Shown: positions 7,168-14,371 of the stretch, one piece after another
Layout of the letters: every line of letters begins with the position of its first letter
Numbering within the stretch: the first letter of the stretch is position 1
Assembly: GCA_900548595.1 (NCBI GenBank)
Contig: URLB01000008.1
Span: 1 to 27,864 of the forward strand
Reading direction: 5' to 3'
DNA from: an uncultured Eubacteriales bacterium
GTDB lineage: Bacteria > Bacillota > Clostridia > Lachnospirales > Anaerotignaceae
Length of the DNA: 27,864 bases
Position numbers and translations under genes: made by a program
The notes under the pieces: model-generated
Told to the model about the DNA's origin: nothing
Database searches by the model: none
Seen by the model: only the letters and a program-made list of their open reading frames with translations

Positions 7168-7665
7168 ATGTTTAATTATTTTCTTGCTCAGGTAAACACT
7201 GTTGTAAGTTCAGGCGACGCAGCAGCTTCAACCACCGCAAACACAGCGGCTGCTTCCGGAGGCGGAATGTCAATGTCATGGATTTTCATCTATATCATAG
7301 TTATTTTCGCCGTTATGTATTTCATTTCTATCAGACCGCAGAGAAAGAGACAGAAAGAAATGGAAGAAATGAGAAGTAAAATAAAACCCGGTGATTCCGT
7401 TCTTTGTAACACAGGTATGTACGGAAAAGTTGTTGATATTACAGCAGAATGCTATATCATTGAATTCGGTATGAATAAGGGAATAAAAGTTCCTGTTTTA
7501 AAAAGCGAAATAGCTTATGTAAAAGAGCCTAACCTTTCAAACAAAATCGAAGAACCCGTTGAAGAAGAAAAGAATGGTCTCTTCGGCAAAAAGAAAAAGA
7601 AAGCTGACGCTCAGGCTGAAAATGCCGAAGTCATTGAAGAAAATAAATCTTCCGAAGAAAACTAA
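7168..7665 (+). CDS. yajC: Preprotein translocase accessory subunit YajC
   Basis: A 165-residue protein, longer than the usual 85-115. The YajC core is clear: one membrane helix (about 38-54, SWIFIYIIVIFAVMYFI), then SIRPQRKRQKEMEEMRSKIK and PGDSVLCNTGMYGKVVDI with EFGMNKGIKVPVLKSEIAYV. Extra length comes from a 35-residue Ala/Ser/Thr/Gly-rich N-terminus and a charged C-terminal tail of Lys and Glu runs. YajC associates with SecDF at the membrane and helps protein export. The gene follows tgt, as in many bacteria, but secD and secF are not next: a terminator follows at once. The ATG has an AAAGGAGAG ribosome site. Confidence 0.9.
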   Translation: MFNYFLAQVNTVVSSGDAAASTTANTAAASGGGMSMSWIFIYIIVIFAVMYFISIRPQRKRQKEMEEMRSKIKPGDSVLCNTGMYGKVVDITAECYIIEFGMNKGIKVPVLKSEIAYVKEPNLSNKIEEPVEEEKNGLFGKKKKKADAQAENAEVIEENKSSEEN

Positions 7666-7672
7666 AAAAATT

Positions 7673-7700
7673 AAGACTGTCCTTAAGGACAGTCTTTTTT
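7673..7700. terminator. Two-way terminator between yajC and spoVAE
   Basis: A perfect 24-bp palindrome (7673-7696, AAGACTGTCCTT then its complement) is flanked by Ts on the plus side and by a run of As on the left (7664-7670), so it can stop transcription from both directions. The spoVAE stop codon (7699-7701) lies in the plus-strand T-run. Confidence 0.85.
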
Positions 7701-8064
7701 ACTTGCTTTTAGGTTCAAATATAATTGCCGCCAGCCAAGAAAATACAATAGCTCCCGCTATACCGCCTGCCGCCGCTTTAAGTCCGCCTGTAAATATCCC
7801 CAGAAATCCCGATTTATCTATTTCGGACATTACGCCCTTTGCAAGATTATATCCGAATCCCGTCAAAGGTACGGTAGCGCCCGCTCCGGCATATTCCACA
7901 ATCGGTTTATATATTCCTATTCCTCCCAGAATACATCCGAGACATACATACAAAACAAGTATTCTTCCCGGCTGTAATTTAGTTTTATCAATCAATATTT
8001 GTCCTATAAGGCATATAAGTCCGCCGACCCAAAACGCATTAAAAATATCTTTAAACAAATCCAT
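7699..8064 (-). CDS. spoVAE: Stage V sporulation protein AE (SpoVAE/SpoVAEb)
   Basis: A 121-residue membrane protein, close to the usual 116. Hydrophobic segments cover most of its length (AFWVGGLICLIGQILI, ILVLYVCLGCILGGIGIY, AGGIAGAIVFSWLAAIIF), and the central GAGATVPLTGFGYNLAKG is the family signature shared with SpoVAC. SpoVA proteins form the channel in the spore inner membrane that moves dipicolinic acid with calcium into the forespore and out during germination. The start is the ATG at 8064, seven bases after AGGTG; an upstream TTG at 8082 is less likely. It begins one base after the spoVAD stop, so it is coupled to it. Confidence 0.92.
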   Translation of the reverse strand: MDLFKDIFNAFWVGGLICLIGQILIDKTKLQPGRILVLYVCLGCILGGIGIYKPIVEYAGAGATVPLTGFGYNLAKGVMSEIDKSGFLGIFTGGLKAAAGGIAGAIVFSWLAAIIFEPKSK

Positions 8065-8065
8065 T

Positions 8066-9085
8066 TCAGCACCTGCTTTCAATTACTATTCCATGGGCAA
8101 TTGACGGAATGCTTTCACCCTGCTGACTTGTTGTGGGACTCATTAACGCTCCCGTAGGCATTAAAAGCATACGCTTTATTTTACCTTCCGTAAGCATTTT
8201 ATAAAATTTAGATGTAAATACAAGAGCAGAACAGGCGCATCCGCTGCCACCGCTGTGCGTGTCCTGTTTTTCCCTGTCGTATATCTCTATTCCACAGTCT
8301 GTATAACTATCATTAAGGACATATCCCTCCGCCGCCAAAAGCTCTATTGTAAGAGTTTTACCTACATATCCGAGGTCTCCGGTCGCTATTACATCAAAAT
8401 AATCAGGCGTTCTGCCTGTTTCCTTAAAATAAGAAATCATAAGTTCAGCCGCTGCCGGAGCCATAGCCGCTCCCATGTTATTGGGGTCTTTTACACCCAT
8501 ATCCACAACACTGCCTGTCAGCACTTCCGTAATAACAGGCGCATTGGCTTTTTTGTTTTTACTTAAAACAACAGCCCCGTCCCCTGTTACTGTCCATGTA
8601 CTTGTCTGCGGTCTTTGGTTTCCCATTCCGAGCGGAGCTCTGTACTGTTTTTCCGCGGCGCAGAAATGACTGGAAGCTCCCGCAAGTATATTTTCCGCAA
8701 ATCCTCCGTCAATAAACATAGCTCCCATTCCCATAGATTCTCCCATTGTGGAGCAAGCTCCGTATATCCCCATAAAAGGTATATTAAAATCCCTAACTCC
8801 AAACGTAGTAGCGCTTACCTGATTCAGTAAGTCTCCCGCAATACATATATCTATGTTATCTGCCGTCATTCCCGATTTTTTTATGGCGTTTTCAAAATTT
8901 TCCCGTACCAGTTTGCTTTCCGCTTTCTCCCAAGATTCCTCACCGAACATATCGTCATCCAATACCTTGTCAAACATTTTTCCCAGAGGGCCTTCACCCT
9001 CTTTTTTCCCTGCCGTGGATGAAGCCGATATTATATAAACGGGATTTTCAAGTCTTGCCGTATGCTTTCCTATTCTTTTAATCAT
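8066..9085 (-). CDS. spoVAD: Stage V sporulation protein AD (SpoVAD)
   Basis: A 339-residue soluble protein with a thiolase-like fold, the usual length. Conserved stretches are the start MIKRIGKHTARLENPVYIIS, the FMGIYGACSTMGESMGMGA segment around Cys111, SHFCAAEKQYRAPLGMGNQR, and near the end THSGGSGCACSA and SIAHGIVIESRC. SpoVAD binds dipicolinic acid at the inner membrane face and is needed for its uptake. The open frame extends 39 codons further upstream inside spoVAC, but the ATG at 9085 overlaps the spoVAC stop as TAATG and starts at the conserved residue. Downstream is spoVAE. Confidence 0.96.
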   Translation of the reverse strand: MIKRIGKHTARLENPVYIISASSTAGKKEGEGPLGKMFDKVLDDDMFGEESWEKAESKLVRENFENAIKKSGMTADNIDICIAGDLLNQVSATTFGVRDFNIPFMGIYGACSTMGESMGMGAMFIDGGFAENILAGASSHFCAAEKQYRAPLGMGNQRPQTSTWTVTGDGAVVLSKNKKANAPVITEVLTGSVVDMGVKDPNNMGAAMAPAAAELMISYFKETGRTPDYFDVIATGDLGYVGKTLTIELLAAEGYVLNDSYTDCGIEIYDREKQDTHSGGSGCACSALVFTSKFYKMLTEGKIKRMLLMPTGALMSPTTSQQGESIPSIAHGIVIESRC

Positions 9086-9546
9086 TATTTCACCAACCCA
9101 ACTATAAAATAAATTATTCCCACCGCAAACGACGTTACAGTGCCATATACAATTACAGGTCCTGCAACCTGGAACATTTTTGCCCCCAAGCCGAATACCC
9201 AACCTTCTTTCTTAAATTCTATGGCAGGTGAAGCAACGGAATTGGCAAATCCGGTAATAGGCACTACAGTCCCGGCTCCGCAGAATTTTCCTATTTTACC
9301 GAACAATCCGAAGCCGGTTAAAAGAACCGTAATACCGATTAATATAAGCGAAACGGCAAGTCCCGTATCGTCCTGCGAAAGTCCCTTTGCCAAAAACCAA
9401 TTCCTCATGACCTGCGCAAAAGAACAAATCAGCCCTCCCGAAACAAAAGCTTTTATACAATCCGAAAGCAATGGACTATTGGGTGAAGCTTTTTTTACCA
9501 TACTGTCATATTCCTGTTGTTTTTTATACTTCTCACTGCTGTTCAA
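9085..9546 (-). CDS. spoVAC: Stage V sporulation protein AC (SpoVAC), TTG start
   Basis: A 153-residue membrane protein, near the usual 150. A polar N-terminus of about 30 residues is followed by membrane segments (KAFVSGGLICSFAQVMRNWF, AVSLILIGITVLLTGFGLF, VIVYGTVTSFAVGIIYFIVG). The conserved loop is GAGTVVPITGFANSVASPA then EFKKEGWVFGLGAKMFQVAG. SpoVAC is reported to act as a mechanosensitive part of the dipicolinate channel. The start is inferred to be TTG at 9546, eight bases after an AAGGAGG site. An ATG five bases closer to that site is out of frame and meets a stop after two codons. It lies 13 bp after spoVAB. Confidence 0.93.
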   Translation of the reverse strand: MNSSEKYKKQQEYDSMVKKASPNSPLLSDCIKAFVSGGLICSFAQVMRNWFLAKGLSQDDTGLAVSLILIGITVLLTGFGLFGKIGKFCGAGTVVPITGFANSVASPAIEFKKEGWVFGLGAKMFQVAGPVIVYGTVTSFAVGIIYFIVGLVK

Positions 9547-9559
9547 AACATTGTCCTCC

Positions 9560-9994
9560 TTAAAGTAAAGAATAAAATCCTTTAATAATAAAATACATAA
9601 GCGAACCGACACATTTACCCAATGCAATTGCCGGAATAAAAAACCGAAGTCCTTTTTTCAGCCTTATACGCCTCATAAATATGGGAAATACATTTAAAAC
9701 TTCGGCTATCGAAACAGCCAGTTCACCGAAAAATATTCCTATACATAGGCTGAATAATGCTGCCGCAACTTTTCCGATAGGAAGTGAAAAATTTATAAAC
9801 AGAGCCGCAGTCCCCAATATTCCTCCTAATGTTATCGCGTCCTCATAAATGATAATCTTGTCTTTTGTTTTTGTCTTTTCCGCCATTCTCGGGACAATGC
9901 CTATAGTTGCTATAAGCGAAAAAACGCCGGCAGCAACAACGACCCCTGAACCCAATCCGAACAATATCAAAGCAATATATTTAACTATGCTCAT
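9560..9994 (-). CDS. spoVAB: Stage V sporulation protein AB (SpoVAB)
   Basis: A 144-residue membrane protein of normal length with four or five membrane segments (ALILFGLGSGVVVAAGVFSL, GGILGTAALFINF, VAAALFSLCIGIFFGELAVS). The family landmarks are GIVPRMAEKTKTKDKIIIYE after the first helix and AEVLNVFPIFMRRIRLKKGL before the last. It is required for full SpoVA function in spores, but its exact role is unknown. The ATG at 9994 follows AAGGAGAAGGAA and overlaps the end of spoVAA by 14 bp. Confidence 0.9.
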   Translation of the reverse strand: MSIVKYIALILFGLGSGVVVAAGVFSLIATIGIVPRMAEKTKTKDKIIIYEDAITLGGILGTAALFINFSLPIGKVAAALFSLCIGIFFGELAVSIAEVLNVFPIFMRRIRLKKGLRFFIPAIALGKCVGSLMYFIIKGFYSLL

Positions 9995-10604
9995 TTTCCT
10001 TCTCCTTATTGAGGCTGTCAATAACGCTGTCTGTCGACTCTTTCTCATATGTTGACATCTGTACTTCTATGGGCGTCGGATCGTTTGTTATGCTTTTTCC
10101 CATAAAGTGATTAAAAAACACAATTATCCCCACGGCAAGTCCTATACTGTACGGAACATATATTATATAAGGTTTTGTCGACTCTACTCCGAAGAAAATC
10201 CTGTACATCGTCTGGAACACAGCCGGCATCTGGGAATCCGAATGAAAACTCATAATTGCGGTCATAGCCCCTCCGAAAAGCACTACTGTTACAAAAGCTA
10301 TTTTTATTATCTCAAACGGTTTACTTTTCTTTTTAGGCTTAGGGAAATACTCGATAACGGTATCCATCTCTCCGAGATTATTTATCGAAGCGTTGGGTAT
10401 TTTATATCCGATAGCTTTAACTATATCCATAGCCGACACAAGATAGGACTTTCCGGTACTGTCGGAAGGTATATTAAATACAATAATATCGCCTACATTC
10501 AGAGACTTATCGGTTTGGCAGTAAACCTCGGCAATGTCCTTCAGCATAACAGCTCTTCTTCCCGTTACGACTGCTTTTTTAACAGGTTTTATAAATATGT
10601 CCAT
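9981..10604 (-). CDS. spoVAA: Stage V sporulation protein AA (SpoVAA)
   Basis: A 207-residue protein, nearly identical in length to B. subtilis SpoVAA. The N-terminal half is soluble (MDIFIKPVKKAVVTGRRAVM, AEVYCQTD, VSAMDIVKAI). Two membrane helices follow (IIKIAFVTVVLFGGAMTAIM and IIYVPYSIGLAVGIIVFFNH), and then the short DPTPIEVQMSTYEKE stretch typical of the family. It is the first gene of spoVAA-AB-AC-AD-AE; no spoVAEa or spoVAF is attached. The ATG follows GGAGGTG. A sigma-G-like promoter lies just upstream, consistent with forespore expression. Confidence 0.9.
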   Translation of the reverse strand: MDIFIKPVKKAVVTGRRAVMLKDIAEVYCQTDKSLNVGDIIVFNIPSDSTGKSYLVSAMDIVKAIGYKIPNASINNLGEMDTVIEYFPKPKKKSKPFEIIKIAFVTVVLFGGAMTAIMSFHSDSQMPAVFQTMYRIFFGVESTKPYIIYVPYSIGLAVGIIVFFNHFMGKSITNDPTPIEVQMSTYEKESTDSVIDSLNKEKENEHS

Positions 10605-10624
10605 GTATTCACCTCCGTCGAATG

Positions 10625-10654
10625 AAGTATGTGCAAAAAACCATAAATTATTCA
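10625..10654 (-). promoter_or_regulatory. Sigma-G-type (forespore) promoter of the spoVA operon
   Basis: On the minus strand TGAATA (10649-10654) is followed 17 bp later by CATACTT (10625-10631). This is close to the sigma-G consensus (GNATR, then CATNNTA) and unlike a sigma-A box. The predicted start near 10618 leaves only about 14 nt before the ATG, just enough for the GGAGGTG site. Confidence 0.6.
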
Positions 10655-10667
10655 AAACGTCTTTTTA

Positions 10668-10696
10668 TTGCCATATATCAATATACATATTAGAAT
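10668..10696 (+). promoter_or_regulatory. Sigma-A promoter of the AraC/GyrI-like regulator
   Basis: TTGCCA (10668-10673), a 17-bp spacer and TAGAAT (10691-10696). It stands back to back with the sigma-G promoter of spoVA and leaves a leader of about 78 nt. Confidence 0.55.
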
Positions 10697-10780
10697 TGTT
10701 ATAAGCTTTACAAACTCGTCAGTAAATTGCGAGGATTTGTATTTCTTTTACTTCTATAATTTCATTAGGAGCTGATAATA

Positions 10781-11632
10781 GTGGATTTAATTGACAGACT
10801 TAATTTAGCATTAAAATATATAGAGGATAACCTGACAGATGAAATAAATATGGAAGAAGCAGCTAAAAAAGCCTGCTGTTCCCCATATTATTTTCAAAGA
10901 ATATTTTCATATATGTCTGGAATGACATTATCGGAATATATAAGAAAGCGAAAAATGTCCATGGCTGCCGTGGACATACAAAACGGTGAAAAAATATTGG
11001 ACACAGCCATTAAATACGGTTACAATTCACCTACTTCATTTAACAGAGCTTTCCAAAGCGTCCATCAAACGCCTCCGTCGTCATTAAAAGCATCGTCTGT
11101 TAAAGTAAAATCATATCCGCCAATCAGCTTCAAATTGACTATAAAAGGAGCGAAAGAAATGAATTACAGAATCGAAAAAAGAACTTGTTTTAGAATTGTC
11201 GGAAAATCTATCCCAATGTTTGGGGAAATCGAAAAAAATATGGAGATTATACCGAGCTTTTGGAACAAGGCAGCAGTTGACGGTACAATAGAAAAATTAT
11301 GCCCCGTGATGAACGGAGATATTAAAGGAATGATGGGTGTATGCGACTGCACTTCACCGAATAATATGAAATACTTTATAGCTGTAAACTCCCATTCCGA
11401 TATTCCGGAAGATATGGAAGAATATATTGTCGCGGAACGTACATGGGCTGTATTTTACGGAGAAGGCGAATGCCCGTCGGCAATACAAAATCTTGAAAAA
11501 GACATATATACCGACTGGCTTCCGTCATCCGGATATGAATATGATAACGGTCCGGATATAGAACTTTACTTTGAACCCGACCCCCAAAATGCAAAATTCG
11601 AGGTATGGATACCGGTTAAAAAGTCCAACTGA
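10781..11632 (+). CDS. AraC-family regulator with GyrI-like effector-binding domain
   Basis: A 283-residue protein. Residues 1-105 hold two helix-turn-helix units of the AraC type (EEAAKKACCSPYYFQRIFSY and DTAIKYGYNSPTSFNRAFQS). Residues about 125-283 are a GyrI-like small-molecule-binding domain (YRIEKRTCFRIVGKSIPM, ending DIELYFEPDPQNAKFEVWIP). Proteins of this layout, such as Rob and SoxS relatives with a sensor domain, often respond to drugs or hydrophobic compounds. The start is GTG with a TAGGAG site nine bases away. No transporter or target gene is adjacent, so the regulon is unknown; the divergent neighbour is spoVAA. A terminator follows. Confidence 0.92.
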   Translation: MDLIDRLNLALKYIEDNLTDEINMEEAAKKACCSPYYFQRIFSYMSGMTLSEYIRKRKMSMAAVDIQNGEKILDTAIKYGYNSPTSFNRAFQSVHQTPPSSLKASSVKVKSYPPISFKLTIKGAKEMNYRIEKRTCFRIVGKSIPMFGEIEKNMEIIPSFWNKAAVDGTIEKLCPVMNGDIKGMMGVCDCTSPNNMKYFIAVNSHSDIPEDMEEYIVAERTWAVFYGEGECPSAIQNLEKDIYTDWLPSSGYEYDNGPDIELYFEPDPQNAKFEVWIPVKKSN

Positions 11633-11663
11633 TATTTTTTTGTGTAATCGGAAATAACATATA

Positions 11664-11700
11664 AAAGGCGGGACTTTTATGTCTCGCCTTTGTCTATTTT
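11664..11700 (+). terminator. Rho-independent terminator of the AraC-family gene
   Basis: An 11-bp stem with one G-T pair (AAAGGCGGGAC at 11664-11674, GTCTCGCCTTT at 11681-11691), a six-base loop and a T-rich tail. As run before it, so it may also serve the convergent gene ending at 11707. Confidence 0.8.
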
Positions 11701-11706
11701 ATATGT

Positions 11707-12951
11707 TCAAATTTTTTTCGTAATTTTAACAGCCGTTTGCAAAAAGTTTTCATCGCCGAAATCACCCGACTTAATAACCAGTCTTAATTTTTTGTTCTTT
11801 TCCGGTATTATAACAGGTACGCCGTTTGCAGCAGAACATCTCGTTATATAAGAGTCGAATCCCAGCTTATCCGTTATGGCATCGGCAGTCTCGCTTCCGA
11901 GAATTATTATTCTGTTATAATCATTCATAACCGCTGTTTCAACAAGCTCTGCAGCTGCATTTTTCAAGCTTTCGGATATTTCTTTCGCACCGTGTCTTTG
12001 ATTATATTTAACATTTTCCTCCGTATCAGAACTGTATATCAGTACGGTTTCATCGCCGTTTTCAGCCATGAAGTTCCATAAATCCCCTACCGTCTGTTTC
12101 TCATATAAAAGTCTGATTGCGTCTATTTTAAACGCTTTACCTCCGTTGTCTATAAACTTATTTATCTGTTCAAGAGAAGACTTTGAACAGCTGCCGGAAA
12201 TTATAATTGCCTTTCCGTCAGTTCCTTCAAATTTATTATTTTTTATACCACTTCGCTCGGACAGCGCCTCTATAATCCCTGCTCCGCCCGTTAAAAAATC
12301 AAGACTACCGAATATATCGGCTATTCTGTATGAATCCTCTTCCGAAACAAAGTCGGGAACAATATAATAAGCTCCCATAATTTTTTCAAATTCATTGAGC
12401 CTGTTCCAGATCTCTTCATTGTCCTCTTCCATTTCTTCCAAATCAACATTAATACACGGATATGGACTTATATCTGCCATAAGCTCCGCTATTTCACTTT
12501 CATTTTTATTCAAACTATATCCTTTATTTTTTGAAATCGGCTCTCCGTTTATATAAGCAATCCCCATTTTTACCGTGTATCCTTTTTCCGGAAACGCAGG
12601 GCACAATATTGTCTTTTTTACTCCCAGTTCGTCCATTAATGCCTTTGATATTTGACCGACGTTATTTTTTAACGCCCTGTAAAAATTTGAGCTGTATTTA
12701 TAATAAAATTTTTGTGCGCCTATCATTTTTAAATACTTTATAGCAGACAGAGATAATTCGACAGCCTTATCCGATTTTAGATTTTCTGTCTCCAAGTCTA
12801 TAACAACTGCGTTAAAACTTTCATTAATTCCTGTTTTCGGTATTCCTCTGTAAATTACTGTTTCAAGTCCGCCTTTTTTAAAAAAAGAAGCGGCTTCGGC
12901 AGCTCCTTCAAAATTGTTGGCTATACAGCCCCAAAGAATATTATTCTCCAT
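11707..12951 (-). CDS. Divergent four-carbon acid sugar kinase family (OtnK/YgbK, DUF1537) protein
   Basis: A 414-residue protein of family length. Landmarks of the two-domain family are present: FYYKYSSNF (82-90), CPAFPEKGYTVKMGIAYING (117-136), LTGGAGIIEAL (220-230), ISGSCSKSSLEQ (251-262), LGSETADAI (351-359) and VIKSGDFGDENF (392-403). Active members phosphorylate D-erythronate, D-threonate or similar acids. From memory of the family, positions that normally read DDFTGA, SR, FDST and HPxTPM read NNFEGA (12-17), TE, FYRA and NKGYSL here, so the sugar-acid site looks altered while the C-terminal nucleotide part is better kept. No aldolase, dehydrogenase or isomerase partner is adjacent. The ATG follows AGGAGG. 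Substrate or activity cannot be assigned. Confidence 0.75.
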   Translation of the reverse strand: MENNILWGCIANNFEGAAEAASFFKKGGLETVIYRGIPKTGINESFNAVVIDLETENLKSDKAVELSLSAIKYLKMIGAQKFYYKYSSNFYRALKNNVGQISKALMDELGVKKTILCPAFPEKGYTVKMGIAYINGEPISKNKGYSLNKNESEIAELMADISPYPCINVDLEEMEEDNEEIWNRLNEFEKIMGAYYIVPDFVSEEDSYRIADIFGSLDFLTGGAGIIEALSERSGIKNNKFEGTDGKAIIISGSCSKSSLEQINKFIDNGGKAFKIDAIRLLYEKQTVGDLWNFMAENGDETVLIYSSDTEENVKYNQRHGAKEISESLKNAAAELVETAVMNDYNRIIILGSETADAITDKLGFDSYITRCSAANGVPVIIPEKNKKLRLVIKSGDFGDENFLQTAVKITKKI

Positions 12952-12985
12952 AGCGCGCCTCCTATTATATATCTGTTTAAATATA

Positions 12986-12991
12986 ATTATA
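12986..12991 (-). promoter_or_regulatory. Extended -10 promoter of the sugar-kinase-like gene
   Basis: TATAAT on the minus strand, preceded by TGG (extended -10), about 35 bp upstream of the start codon. No good -35 is visible at 17 bp. Confidence 0.45.
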
Positions 12992-13019
12992 CCATAAAAA
13001 TTTAAAAGTTATTTTTATT

Positions 13020-13058
13020 TTTATAAAAAACAACGACTGTATATAAAACACAGCCGTT
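13020..13058 (-). terminator. Rho-independent terminator of cbiK
   Basis: A 9-bp stem with one mismatch or wobble (arms 13050-13058 and 13032-13040), a loop of nine bases and a following minus-strand T-run (13030-13020). It makes cbiK a single-gene transcript. Confidence 0.75.
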
Positions 13059-13079
13059 ATTTCATATTAACAAAATATT

Positions 13080-13895
13080 TCAGTCCTTAAAACTTCTTAT
13101 TGCACTGTATGTATGCTCCGTAAATATTTTGCGTATATCGGAATTTTCGCCCAATCCATTCAATATACACGTTACTTTATAACCTTCTTCCTCAAACCTT
13201 TTTTTCCATGATTCTTTATCGTTTCCTGCCATATCATTATTTGCGTGGTCTCCCGCAACTATCATAAGCGGCAGAAGCACAACTTCACCATAGCTTCCTT
13301 TTTTCACACATTTTATCAGATCATCTATATCGGGTTTTGCCTCAACCGTTCCTACATAATAGTTTTTGTATCCTCTTTCAAACAGCATATACTGTAGTTT
13401 TTCATATACGTCATTTGCGGCAGCACCTGTTCCATGCCCCATAAAACATACGGCAGTATCATATTTATTATATACTTCGGTCATTTTGATAATTGCGTCG
13501 GCTACTTTTACAAAATCAGACTCGTCAGTCAAAAGCGGTTTTGCCAGAGATAACTTTTCAAATTTATCCTTATATTTTTTTACTTCATCAGCCAAATCCA
13601 TATATTCGTATCCGTTTAAAAGATGAGTAGGTTGTATGATAAGCTCTTTTACTCCTTTTGAAAACGCTTCTTCCAACGCTTCCGTAACATTATTTATCTT
13701 TGTACCGTCCCTTTTTTGCAGCTTATCTATTATAACCTGACTTGTAAAAGCTCTGCATACTTCATAATCGGGATATTCTTTAATAAGTTCAAGTTCTATG
13801 GCGCCTATAGTTTTCTCCCTGCTGTCATTGTAGCTTGTACCGAAGCTTACAGCCAATATTTCCTTTTCCGTTGTTTTTTTATAATTTTCTTCCAT
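13080..13895 (-). CDS. cbiK: Anaerobic sirohydrochlorin cobaltochelatase CbiK
   Basis: A 271-residue cytoplasmic class II chelatase that inserts Co2+ into (precorrin-2/)sirohydrochlorin early in the anaerobic cobalamin pathway. Family motifs are AVSFGTSYNDSREKTI (15-30), IQPTHLLNGYEYMDL (87-101), FMGHGTGAAANDVY (151-164) and PLMIVAGDHANNDMAGND (209-226). The three metal and catalytic residues match Salmonella CbiK: His154, Glu185 and His217. There is no signal peptide, so this is not a periplasmic heme-uptake variant. The ATG at 13895 follows AGAGGT. It is alone behind a cobalamin riboswitch; the rest of the cob/cbi genes are not in the window. Confidence 0.93.
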   Translation of the reverse strand: MEENYKKTTEKEILAVSFGTSYNDSREKTIGAIELELIKEYPDYEVCRAFTSQVIIDKLQKRDGTKINNVTEALEEAFSKGVKELIIQPTHLLNGYEYMDLADEVKKYKDKFEKLSLAKPLLTDESDFVKVADAIIKMTEVYNKYDTAVCFMGHGTGAAANDVYEKLQYMLFERGYKNYYVGTVEAKPDIDDLIKCVKKGSYGEVVLLPLMIVAGDHANNDMAGNDKESWKKRFEEEGYKVTCILNGLGENSDIRKIFTEHTYSAIRSFKD

Positions 13896-13910
13896 TATTT
13901 TACCTCTCAC

Positions 13911-13950
13911 AAAATATAAAAAAGCCGAAGAGGTTTTTACCAACTTCGGC
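13911..13950 (-). terminator. Terminator of the cobalamin riboswitch expression platform
   Basis: A minus-strand hairpin GCCGAAG/CTTCGGC (13944-13950 with 13924-13930), extended inside by GGT/ACC, is followed by six Ts and TATATTTT. It lies between the aptamer and the cbiK start, so B12 binding probably favours early termination. It also leaves little room before the ribosome site. Confidence 0.8.
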
Positions 13951-14099
13951 GCATTACCATATTTACTGCATAAATTTACTCATTCCGTATAAACATCATC
14001 TTTTATTATATGCAAAAATTTAAGCTTCAGATAAAATTCCTATATATTTTACATATTAAAAGCCTATTGTTGAAAAAGTATAAACATACAAATAAAATA

Positions 14100-14325
14100 T
14101 GAAAAAATCCATATCCTTAACAGCCAAGACCTCGTGGCAGGGGTATACACCCATATACACCGGCAGGCAGGTTTCCTGACTTATTGATCATAGCGCATAT
14201 CGGCCTTCCCGAATACAGTGGCATATCGATATTTACTCCCAAATTACAGTGACGGGTTCGTACAGGATTTCCACCTGTTTCCCTTTTAACCTTATATTAA
14301 ATAAGGCACCTAGCCGTATTATTCA
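14100..14325 (-). ncRNA. Cobalamin riboswitch controlling cbiK
   Basis: Read on the minus strand the leader has the conserved B12-element blocks in order: GGTGCC (near 14305-14310), GGGAAACAGGTGGAAATCC, CGTCACTGTAA, TGCCACTGT, GGGAAGG and the B12 box AAGTCAGGAAACCTGCC (near 14164-14180). The 14121-14140 hairpin (GCCACGAGGTCTTGGC) is likely P13. Such RNAs bind cobalamin and usually switch genes off. With the terminator at 13911-13950 the mechanism is probably transcriptional. Boundaries are approximate. Confidence 0.95.
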
Positions 14326-14335
14326 ATTATGAGCC

Positions 14336-14364
14336 ATTATATCAGCTGCGCTTATTTTTGTCAA
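14336..14364 (-). promoter_or_regulatory. Consensus sigma-A promoter of the cobalamin riboswitch-cbiK transcript
   Basis: A perfect TTGACA (minus strand, 14359-14364), a 17-bp spacer and a perfect TATAAT (14336-14341). It begins only seven bases after the pth2 stop codon, and no terminator is seen between pth2 and the riboswitch. Confidence 0.85.
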
Positions 14365-14371
14365 AACAGTC

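Noticed and set aside
9085..9202. Longer SpoVAD start 39 codons upstream
   Set aside because: It would lie deep in spoVAC; the ATG at 9085 overlaps the spoVAC stop and begins with the conserved residues.
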